From Actinomycetes bacterium (lineage in GTDB: Bacteria; Actinomycetota; Acidimicrobiia; Acidimicrobiales; RAAP-2): a DNA stretch of 6,350 nucleotides. The notes under the pieces were generated by a model. That model did no database searches. It saw only the letters and a program-made list of their open reading frames with translations, and was not told the origin of the DNA. Of this stretch, positions 1-5,190 are shown piece by piece. The position numbers and the translations under genes are program-made. The stretch is taken from positions 1-6,350 of the forward strand of contig JAJYMD010000431.1 in the NCBI GenBank assembly GCA_021787255.1, in the 5' to 3' direction. Numbering within the stretch: the stretch's first letter is position 1; every line of letters starts with the position of its first letter.

Positions 1-44
1 AGACCCCGAGGCTGGACGACCTGCGCCGCGCGCTGGGCCTCTGA
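1..44 (+). CDS. metK: C-terminal tail of probable S-adenosylmethionine synthetase (partial)
   Basis: Only the last 13 complete codons are present, reading TPRLDDLRRALGL and ending in TGA at 42-44. MetK proteins of actinobacteria typically end in a segment like TWE-(R/K)-T-x-R-x-x-x-L-R-x-A, which this tail fits, and metK lies upstream of priA in many actinobacteria. MetK makes S-adenosylmethionine from methionine and ATP. The call rests on 13 residues plus gene order, so it is tentative. The stop codon overlaps a possible CTG start of priA (CTGA at 41-44), which would couple the two genes. Confidence 0.5.
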   Translation, partial: TPRLDDLRRALGL

Positions 45-61
45 CCCTGATCGTCCGCGTC

Positions 62-1837
62 GTGCCGGACGTCCCGGCGGCGAGCCGGCGCCGGTTCGAC
101 TACTCGGTCCCAGAGCGCTGGAGAGCCGAGATCCGACCCGGCACGCGCATCCGCGTGCCCTTCCACGGTCGGCGCGTCGGCGCGTGGGTGGTCGAGATCG
201 GCGTGACGCCGCCTCGTGGAGTCGAGGTGCGAGACCTGACCGGGGTGTCGGGCTGGGGCCCGCCGCCGGAGGTCATCGAGCTCGCCGAGTGGGGCGCATG
301 GCGCTGGGCCATGCCGGTCGCCACCCTGCTCAGGACGGCGTCGCCCGAGCGCAACGTCTGGGCGCTTCCGGCCCCGCCCTCTCCGACGGGCCCCTCGGGG
401 TCTCCTCCGAGGGCTCGCCCGCTTCGTGCGGGCGTGACCCTCCGGCGCCTGCCGCCGGCGCAGGATCTCCTGCCGATCGTCCTGGAGGTGATCGCCGCGG
501 TGCAGCCTTCGGGGTCGCGCTCGGCGCGGCCGACCGGCCCGCCTGGGCCGGGACGCGCCGGGCGGTCGGTGCTCGTGCTCGTGCCGAGCACCGGGTGGGC
601 GGATCGCCTCGCAGCCAGGCTCCGAGCGCGTGGCATCGAGGTCGCGGCGAGCTGGGCGGAGGCAGCGGCGGGATGGCCGGTCGTGGTCGGCTCGAGAGCC
701 GCGGCCTGGGCGCCGGTGCCCGCGCTCGGTGCCGCGGTCGTCCTGGACGCCCACGACTACCACGACCGCTACGACGCCGCCGACGTGCTCGTCGAGCGCG
801 CCGAGCGCGCCGGCGCGCCGTGCGTGCTCGTCTCGCCGTGCCCGACCGCGGTGCAGCGGGTCCGCTACGGCTCCCCTGAGGTTCCCGAGAGGTCGGCGGA
901 GCGGTCGGGATGGCCCGCGGTGCGCGTCGTCGACCGCCGAGGGGCGGATCCCCGGACGGGGCTCTTCTCCGAGGAGCTGGTGGACCTCGCCCGCCGGGTG
1001 CTCGACGCCGGGGGCCGGCTCGTGTGCGTGCTGAACCGCACGGGACGGGCGAGGCTGCTCGCCTGCGCGACGTGCGGCGCGCTCGCGCTTTGCACGGTGT
1101 GCGGGCGGGCCGTGGAGTCGGTGGACGACGTGCTGCGCTGCAGGGCGTGCGGGGCCGAGCGCCCCATCGTGTGCGGCGAGTGCGGGTCGGTGCGCACCAA
1201 GGTGCTCCGCGTGGGGGTCGCGCGCGCAAGAGAGGAGCTCGAGGCGCTGCTCGGCGTGCCGGTCGGGGAGGTGTCCGGTCGGCCTCGCGCGCCCGATCGG
1301 GCAGCGTCCGTTCCCGACGTCCCCGTCCTGATCGGCACCGAGGCCGTGCTGCACCGGGCGCGGCGGGCTGCGGCGGTCGCCTTCTTGGACTTCGACCAGC
1401 ACCTCCTCGCGCCTCGCCTCGCCGCCGGAGAGCACGCGCTCGCGCTGATCGTGCGCGCGGGGCGTCTCGTGGGCGGCCGAGGTGGCGCGGTGCGCTCGTC
1501 CCTGCGCCCGGGCTCCGGCGGCCCCAGGGGCTCCGGGGTCTCCGGCGTGGTCATGGTCCAGACCCGGCTCCCCACCCACGACGTCCTGCGCGCCGCGGTC
1601 GCAGGCGACCCCGGAGCGTTCACAGAGCTGCAGCTGCGCAAGGAGCTGCGCCTGCCGCCCTTCAGCGCGCTCGCCACGGTGAAGGCCGACACCGTGCCGG
1701 TCCTCGGCCACGAAGGCGTGGAGGTGTCGGCGCTCGGGGCGGGTCGGTGGCTCGTGCGCGCGCCCGACCATCGGACGCTCTGCGACGCCGTTGCCCCGCT
1801 GCACGGGGGAGTGAGGGTGGACCCCGACGACGTGTGA
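62..1837 (+). CDS. priA: Degenerate primosomal protein N' (PriA), helicase motifs lost
   Basis: In most bacteria PriA recognises stalled replication forks and reloads the replicative helicase. Residues 1-95 resemble the N-terminal DNA-binding domain (FDYSVPE at 12-18, PGTRIRVPFHGRRVGAWVV at 26-44). Eight cysteines in four CxxC pairs (335/338, 344/347, 360/363, 371/374) keep the two zinc-binding sites. The C-terminal part keeps a typical stretch (LQLRKELRLPPFSALA, 523-538). The ATPase core is decayed: no Walker A GxTGSGKT is present where expected (about 125-145), the DEEH box reads DAHD (229-232), and the usual QVAGRAGR motif reads VRAGRLVGGR (464-473). Gly/Pro/Ser-rich insertions lie at about 102-118, 149-168 and 471-495. 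Lack of helicase motifs is known for actinobacterial PriA, so this is a lineage trait rather than a pseudogene; the frame is intact. GTG 62 is the only ATG/GTG start nearby, but the family N-terminus (IVRVVPDVP) begins about five codons earlier, so a CTG start at 41 or 47 is possible. No Shine-Dalgarno is visible. Confidence 0.88.
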   Translation: MPDVPAASRRRFDYSVPERWRAEIRPGTRIRVPFHGRRVGAWVVEIGVTPPRGVEVRDLTGVSGWGPPPEVIELAEWGAWRWAMPVATLLRTASPERNVWALPAPPSPTGPSGSPPRARPLRAGVTLRRLPPAQDLLPIVLEVIAAVQPSGSRSARPTGPPGPGRAGRSVLVLVPSTGWADRLAARLRARGIEVAASWAEAAAGWPVVVGSRAAAWAPVPALGAAVVLDAHDYHDRYDAADVLVERAERAGAPCVLVSPCPTAVQRVRYGSPEVPERSAERSGWPAVRVVDRRGADPRTGLFSEELVDLARRVLDAGGRLVCVLNRTGRARLLACATCGALALCTVCGRAVESVDDVLRCRACGAERPIVCGECGSVRTKVLRVGVARAREELEALLGVPVGEVSGRPRAPDRAASVPDVPVLIGTEAVLHRARRAAAVAFLDFDQHLLAPRLAAGEHALALIVRAGRLVGGRGGAVRSSLRPGSGGPRGSGVSGVVMVQTRLPTHDVLRAAVAGDPGAFTELQLRKELRLPPFSALATVKADTVPVLGHEGVEVSALGAGRWLVRAPDHRTLCDAVAPLHGGVRVDPDDV

Positions 1838-1861
1838 GCCTCCGCGTCGGGGCGGTGGATC

Positions 1862-1932
1862 GCCCGGCCGGAGTGGCCTGCTGGGAGGCGGGCCCGGCCG
1901 GAATGGCCTGCCGGGAGGCGGGCCCGGCCGGG
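1862..1932 (+). repeat. 30-bp tandem repeat, two full copies and a partial third
   Basis: Copies run 1862-1891 and 1892-1921 and differ at two positions (G1873/A1903 and T1882/C1912). Each begins with GCCCGGCCGG and ends with GGGAGGCGG. A third copy starts at 1922 and diverges after 11 bases. The period of 30 and the two transitions suggest a recent duplication by slippage. CCGGCCGG in each unit is self-complementary, so copies could pair with one another in RNA. No function can be assigned. Confidence 0.85.
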
Positions 1933-1940
1933 AGCCCGGA

Positions 1941-1955
1941 GAGGCCGACGGCCTC
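1941..1955. other. Short perfect inverted repeat upstream of the def promoter
   Basis: GAGGCC (1941-1946) and GGCCTC (1950-1955) are perfect reverse complements around a 3-base GAC loop. The element sits where a -35 box would lie relative to the hexamer at 1962. It has no T-run, so it is not a standard intrinsic terminator. It could be a repressor half-site pair, the end of the priA transcript, or chance in GC-rich DNA. Confidence 0.35.
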
Positions 1956-1961
1956 CGCCGG

Positions 1962-1967
1962 TAGGCT
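1962..1967 (+). promoter_or_regulatory. Putative -10 element of def (TAGGCT)
   Basis: TAGGCT matches the TAnnnT form of actinobacterial housekeeping -10 boxes and lies in the context CCGGTAGGCTGC, nearly the same as before ribD (CCGGTAGACTGC). Only 8 bases separate it from the GTG of def, the usual hexamer-to-transcription-start distance, so the def transcript would be leaderless or nearly so. This fits the absence of a Shine-Dalgarno. No TTGACA-like -35 is seen 16-18 bases upstream. Confidence 0.6.
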
Positions 1968-1975
1968 GCAGCGCG

Positions 1976-2461
1976 GTGCTCACGATCCGTACGTACGGAG
2001 ACCCGGTCTTGAAGCAGGCGACCAAGGAGGTCGAAGAGATCGACGGGCGCGTCAAGAAGCTCGTAGAGGACATGCTCGAGACCATGTACGCGGCGCCGGG
2101 CGTGGGGCTCGCGGCGAACCAGGTCGGGGTCCAGCGCCGCCTGTTCGTCTACGACATCGGGGACGGGCCGCAGGTCGTCATCAACCCGCGCATCACCGAG
2201 ACCTCCGGGGAGTGGGCCTTCGAGGAAGGCTGCCTGTCGGTGCCGGACCTCCACTGGACCATCGTCCGCCCGAACGAGGTCCACTTGACGGGGCTCGACC
2301 TCGAGGGCAACGAGGTGTCGATCGACGCCAAGGAGTACCAGGGGCGGGTCTTCCAGCACGAGGTCGACCACCTGGACGGGGTATTGCTGCTCGAGCGGCT
2401 GGACGAGGAGCAGCGACGCGACGCGCTGAAGGTGCTGCGCTCCCGGGTGCTCGGCGGCTGA
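1976..2461 (+). CDS. def: Peptide deformylase
   Basis: This iron or zinc metalloenzyme removes the N-formyl group from nascent proteins at the ribosome exit, allowing later methionine removal. All three family motifs are present: GVGLAANQ (42-49), EGCLS (84-88) and HEVDH (128-132). Metal ligands are Cys86, His128 and His132; Glu129 is the catalytic base and Gln49 lines the active site. At 161 residues it has the normal length of the short actinobacterial type. The GTG start gives MLTIRTYGDPVLK, the standard family N-terminus. There is no Shine-Dalgarno; a -10-like TAGGCT 8 bases upstream suggests leaderless translation. The TGA stop (2459-2461) touches or overlaps the start of fmt, pairing deformylation with formylation in one transcript, as in many bacteria. 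Confidence 0.97.
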   Translation: MLTIRTYGDPVLKQATKEVEEIDGRVKKLVEDMLETMYAAPGVGLAANQVGVQRRLFVYDIGDGPQVVINPRITETSGEWAFEEGCLSVPDLHWTIVRPNEVHLTGLDLEGNEVSIDAKEYQGRVFQHEVDHLDGVLLLERLDEEQRRDALKVLRSRVLGG

Positions 2462-3354
2462 GCGAAGAAGGGCGCGTCGCGGCGAGCCGGAGCCTCGTCT
2501 ACCTGGGGACGCCCGCGCTGGCGGTGGCGCCGCTGCGGGCGCTCGTGGAGGCGGGCCACGACGTGCGCCTCGTCGTCACCGGGCCGGACCGCAGGCGCCA
2601 CAGGAGGGCCGCGCCGTCGCCGAGCCCGGTGAAGGCGGAGGCCGAGCGGCTCGGGCTGCGCGTCGTCCACCGGCTGGACGCGCTCGTCGGCGCCGGTGCC
2701 GAGCTCGGCGTCGTCGTCGCGTACGGCCGCATCGTGCCCCCAGAGGTGCTGGAGCGGCTCGGCATGCTGAACCTCCACTTCTCGCTGCTGCCGCGCTGGC
2801 GAGGCGCCGCGCCGGTCGAGCGGGCGATCCTCGCCGGGGACGAGGTGACCGGGGTCTGCGTGATGGCCCTCGAGGCGGGGCTCGACACCGGTCCGCTCTA
2901 CGGCTGTCAAGAGGTCGCCATCGAGCCCGGAGAGCACCTGGGCGCGCTGCGTGAGCGCCTCGTCACCGCCGGCACGCGGCTGCTCGTCGACCTGCTCGCA
3001 GGCCCGCTTCCCACGCCCGAACCCCAGCACGGCGAGCCGACGTACGCGAAGAAGCTGGACCCCGAGGAGCTGCGCCTCACATGGACGCGGCCTGCCGTCG
3101 AGCTCGAGAGGATCGTCCGCCTGGACCGCGCGTGGACGACCTGGCGAGGAAGGCGCCTCCTCGTCCTCGATGCCCATGAGGTGGCCGCCCACGCCGGCGC
3201 GGCGCCGGGGACCCTCGAGGGTGAGACCGTCGCGACCGGAAAGGGCGCGCTCGAGCTGGTGCGCGTGCAGCCCGAAGGCCGCGCACCGATGACGGCGGGC
3301 GACTGGCTGCGCGGCGCACGACCGGCTGCCGGCGAGCGGCTCGGAGGCTCGTAG
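2458..3354 (+). CDS. fmt: Methionyl-tRNA formyltransferase
   Basis: Fmt transfers a formyl group from 10-formyltetrahydrofolate to the amino group of methionyl-initiator tRNA. The Rossmann-like N-terminal domain begins LVYLGTPALAVAPLRALVEA (13-32). The active site is clear: Asn105, His107 and the SLLPRWRG signature (109-116) in LNLHFSLLPRWRGAAP, plus Asp143 in GLDTG. The C-terminal tRNA-binding domain starts near TYAKKLDPEEL (195-205) and ends at GDWLRGARPAAGERLG. The Asn-Pro-rich loop usual before the conserved Trp is about four residues shorter (RLDRAWTTW, 221-229). The start is uncertain: no ATG, GTG or TTG lies in frame between the def stop and the conserved LVYLGTP, so I chose CTG 2458, which overlaps the def TGA as CTGA and gives 298 residues. 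A purine-rich AAGAAGGG at 2465-2472 has no good start codon after it. The TAG stop lies inside the rpe -10 hexamer. Function is certain; the first 12 residues are not. Confidence 0.93.
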   Translation: MSEEGRVAASRSLVYLGTPALAVAPLRALVEAGHDVRLVVTGPDRRRHRRAAPSPSPVKAEAERLGLRVVHRLDALVGAGAELGVVVAYGRIVPPEVLERLGMLNLHFSLLPRWRGAAPVERAILAGDEVTGVCVMALEAGLDTGPLYGCQEVAIEPGEHLGALRERLVTAGTRLLVDLLAGPLPTPEPQHGEPTYAKKLDPEELRLTWTRPAVELERIVRLDRAWTTWRGRRLLVLDAHEVAAHAGAAPGTLEGETVATGKGALELVRVQPEGRAPMTAGDWLRGARPAAGERLGGS

Positions 3355-3357
3355 GCT
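3352..3357 (+). promoter_or_regulatory. Putative -10 element of rpe (TAGGCT), overlapping the fmt stop
   Basis: The same hexamer as upstream of def, ending 7 bases before the rpe GTG, which again predicts a leaderless transcript. Its first three bases are the TAG stop codon of fmt. No clear -35 is seen about 17 bases upstream (CCGGCG region). GGAGG at 3343-3347 is too far (17 bases) from the GTG to act as a ribosome-binding site for rpe. Confidence 0.5.
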
Positions 3358-3364
3358 GGCCGCC

Positions 3365-4063
3365 GTGTCACGGGACCCAGGGGCACCCGGTGCGCTCAAG
3401 ATCGCGCCGTCGCTGCTCTCCGCCGACTTCGGCAACCTCGCGGAGGCCGTCGGGGAGGTGGCGAACGTCTGCGACTGGCTGCACGTCGACGTCATGGACG
3501 CGCACTTCGTGCCGAACCTGACGATCGGCCCGCCGGTCGTGGCCTCGCTGCGCAAGCACTCCGGCCTGTACTTCGACTGCCACCTCATGATGACCGACCC
3601 CGGCGACTACCTCGAGGCGTTCGCGCGTGCGGGCGCCGACGGGTGCACGGTCCACGTCGAGGTGGGACGGACCGGCGAGCTCCTCCAAGAGTGCCACGCG
3701 CTGGGGCTACGCGCCGGGTTGGCGGCCAATCCCGACACGCCGTTCGAGGCGATCGAGCCGTTCCTCCACGAGCTGGACCTCGTGCTGTGCATGACGGTGT
3801 TCCCCGGGTTCGGGGGGCAGGAATTCATGGCGGAGGTGCTGCCGAAGGTCTCCCGGGTGAGGCGGTCCCTCGACGAGCGGCACCTGGCCGCGGACCTCGA
3901 GGTGGACGGGGGGATCGACCCGGAGACCGCGCGAGCGGCCGCGGCGGCCGGGGCCAACGTCTTCGTGGCGGGGTCGGCGATCTTCGGGGCGGAGCGTCCC
4001 TGGGAGGCGACCGAGGAGATCCGAGCCGCGCTGGTGGGCACCACCGGCGCGGCCCGTCCGTGA
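3365..4063 (+). CDS. rpe: Ribulose-phosphate 3-epimerase
   Basis: This TIM-barrel enzyme interconverts D-ribulose 5-phosphate and D-xylulose 5-phosphate in the pentose phosphate pathway. Expected motifs occur in order: IAPSLLSADF (13-22) with substrate-contacting Ser16; LHVDVMDAHFVPN (39-51) with metal ligands His40 and Asp42, the latter also a catalytic acid/base; CHLMM (72-76) with metal ligand His73; MTVFPGFGGQEF (143-154), the phosphate and flexible loop; and VDGGI (180-184) with the second catalytic Asp181. VFAGSAIFG near 199-208, read as VFVAGSAIFG, is the final phosphate-binding region. At 232 residues the length is normal, with a short Gly/Ala/Pro tail. The GTG start is the only one that fits; it lies 10 bases after the fmt stop, without a Shine-Dalgarno. 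Minor oddities are Phe in VFPGFGG where Asn is common and Ala after MD where Gly is common; neither is catalytic. Ribulose 5-phosphate is also the substrate of the RibB domain encoded downstream. Confidence 0.97.
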   Translation: MSRDPGAPGALKIAPSLLSADFGNLAEAVGEVANVCDWLHVDVMDAHFVPNLTIGPPVVASLRKHSGLYFDCHLMMTDPGDYLEAFARAGADGCTVHVEVGRTGELLQECHALGLRAGLAANPDTPFEAIEPFLHELDLVLCMTVFPGFGGQEFMAEVLPKVSRVRRSLDERHLAADLEVDGGIDPETARAAAAAGANVFVAGSAIFGAERPWEATEEIRAALVGTTGAARP

Positions 4064-4067
4064 CGGA

Positions 4068-4133
4068 GCATCCGCAGCGGCGCATCCGCAGCGGCGCTGC
4101 GCACCGGCAGCGGCGCTGCGCACCGGCAGCGGT
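4068..4133 (+). repeat. Four direct repeats of a 13-bp core upstream of ribD
   Basis: The core GCAYCSGCAGCGG occurs at 4068-4080, 4082-4094, 4101-4113 and 4120-4132. The first pair is identical (GCATCCGCAGCGG, period 14), and the second pair is identical (GCACCGGCAGCGG, period 19, with CGCTGC between). The array ends 12 bases before the putative ribD -10 hexamer, so it covers the -35 and upstream region. It may be a set of regulator-binding sites, or two nested slippage duplications. The last two copies sit within one 19-bp tandem repeat (4096-4114 and 4115-4133). Confidence 0.85.
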
Positions 4134-4139
4134 CGCCCC

Positions 4140-4160
4140 GGCCGGTAGACTGCGCCGGCC
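4140..4160. promoter_or_regulatory. Palindrome flanking the ribD -10 hexamer
   Basis: GGCCGG at 4140-4145 and its reverse complement CCGGCC at 4155-4160 flank a 9-base spacer that contains TAGACT. The right arm covers the predicted transcription start. Such a layout could be an operator or a small 5' hairpin, but GGCCGG-type words are common at this base composition, so chance is a real alternative. Confidence 0.3.
4146..4151 (+). promoter_or_regulatory. Putative -10 element of ribD (TAGACT)
   Basis: TAGACT in the context CCGGTAGACTGC closely matches the def element (CCGGTAGGCTGC). The start codon at 4168 is 16 bases further on, leaving a leader of about 8-10 bases if transcription starts at the usual distance. 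A weak AGGA lies at 4161-4164. No -35 consensus is visible; the expected position falls in the last 13-bp repeat. Confidence 0.55.
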
Positions 4161-4167
4161 AGGAACG

Positions 4168-5190
4168 ATGCACGGTCGAGATGTCGAGCGGGACGAGGAG
4201 CACATGGCGCGAGCGATCGCCGTGGCAGAGTCCGCCCGGCTGCACGCCTCCCCCAACCCGTGGGTGGGTGCGGTCCTCGTGACCAGCGCCGCCACCTACC
4301 AGGCGGCGACGGCGCCGCCGGGCGGACCCCACGCGGAGGTGTCCGTCCTGCAGCTCGCCGCGGAGGCCGGCGACGCCGTCGCGGGATCGACGCTGTACAC
4401 GACGCTCGAGCCGTGCGCCCACTTCGGACGGACGCCGCCGTGCGTGGACGCGATCGTCGCCGCAGGGGTCCGGCGCGTGGTGGTGGGGCTCGTCGATCCG
4501 GACCCGAAGGTCGCCGGGCGGGGGGTCGACGCGCTCCGGGGCAAGGGTGTCGAGGTGTCCGTCGGGTCCGGTGCCGAGGCCGTCGAGCGGCAGCTCGCCC
4601 CCTACCTGAAGCACCGGCGGACCGGTCGGCCCTGGGTGGTGCTGAAGCTCGCCGCGACGATGGACGGGTGGACCGCGGCGCCCGACGGGTCGAGCCGATG
4701 GATCACCGGGGAGGCGGCACGCCGCGACGTGCACGAGCTGCGCGCCGCCTCGGACGCGGTGCTCGTCGGTGCGGGGACCGTGCGCGCGGACGACCCCGAG
4801 CTCACGGTCCGCCACGCGCGCGCCTCGCGCCAGCCCTTGCGCGTCGTGCTGGGCCGCGCGCCGGAACACGCGAAGGTCCGGCCTGCGCTCGAGCTCTCCG
4901 GCGACCTCGGGGACGTCCTCGACCACCTGGGCCGCCTCGGGGTGGTGCAGCTCCTCGTGGAGGGCGGCGCGAAGGTGGCCCATGACCTGCACGCGGCAGG
5001 GCTCGTGGACCGTTACGTCCTCTACCTCGCGCCGGCGCTGCTCGGCGGCGCAGTGGGCCGGCCGCTGTTCGACGGAGCGGGGGCCGCCACGATCGCCGAC
5101 GCGTGGCGCGGGCGGATCGTGTCGGCGAGGCAGCTCGGCGAGGACCTCCGCGTCGAGCTGGCGCACGCGCCCGAGGCCCGGGCATCCTGA
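4168..5190 (+). CDS. ribD: Bifunctional riboflavin biosynthesis protein RibD (deaminase/reductase)
   Basis: RibD carries out two successive riboflavin steps: deamination of 2,5-diamino-6-ribosylamino-pyrimidinone 5'-phosphate, then NADPH-dependent reduction of the ribosyl side chain. The zinc deaminase domain (about 8-148) has [11 protein letters not shown] (28-38), HAE (55-57: zinc ligand His55, proton shuttle Glu57) and [11 protein letters not shown] (82-92: zinc ligands Cys83 and Cys92). The reductase domain (about 154-334) has [12 protein letters not shown] (156-167), [18 protein letters not shown] (176-193), [18 protein letters not shown] (198-215) and [20 protein letters not shown] (262-281). 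At 340 residues it is shorter than the common 355-370, the loss lying around 228-258. Residues 39-52, usually containing a VxGxG motif, are divergent. ATG 4168 keeps the family's D-x-x-(H/Y)-M-x-x-A start; ATG 4204, after GAGGAG, would remove it. The TGA stop overlaps the ribBA ATG as TGATG, indicating translational coupling. Confidence 0.95.
   Translation: MHGRDVERDEEHMARAIAVAESARLHASPNPWVGAVLVTSAATYQAATAPPGGPHAEVSVLQLAAEAGDAVAGSTLYTTLEPCAHFGRTPPCVDAIVAAGVRRVVVGLVDPDPKVAGRGVDALRGKGVEVSVGSGAEAVERQLAPYLKHRRTGRPWVVLKLAATMDGWTAAPDGSSRWITGEAARRDVHELRAASDAVLVGAGTVRADDPELTVRHARASRQPLRVVLGRAPEHAKVRPALELSGDLGDVLDHLGRLGVVQLLVEGGAKVAHDLHAAGLVDRYVLYLAPALLGGAVGRPLFDGAGAATIADAWRGRIVSARQLGEDLRVELAHAPEARAS

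Larger units (their letters stand above)
1838..1975. other. Intergenic region between priA and def
   Basis: This 138-bp gap is the longest in the window. It holds a 30-bp tandem repeat, a short perfect hairpin and a -10-like hexamer, each listed separately. I see no credible small gene: the frames here are open only because the DNA is extremely GC-rich. There is no stem followed by a T-run, so no intrinsic terminator can be called for priA. Confidence 0.6.

Noticed and set aside
62..1837. priA as a pseudogene because its helicase motifs are missing
   Set aside because: The frame is uninterrupted, all eight zinc-site cysteines are kept, and loss of helicase motifs is a known feature of actinobacterial PriA.
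1941..1955. Intrinsic terminator after priA
   Set aside because: The stem is only 6 bp and is followed by CGCCGG rather than a T-run.
910..2457. Long open frame upstream of and continuous with fmt, as if fmt were an 814-residue fusion
   Set aside because: It overlaps priA and def in another frame, its translation is Arg/Gly/Ala-rich without recognisable motifs, and the absence of stops is explained by the extreme GC content.
4068..4133. CRISPR-like array
   Set aside because: The repeats are 13 bp with 1- and 6-base spacers, the longer spacers being identical; there are no unique spacers and no cas genes.
4204..4206. Alternative ATG start of ribD after GAGGAG
   Set aside because: It would remove the conserved D-x-x-H-M region found at the start of RibD proteins, and the spacing of 3 bases to the purine run is short. 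ATG 4168 is better but not proven.
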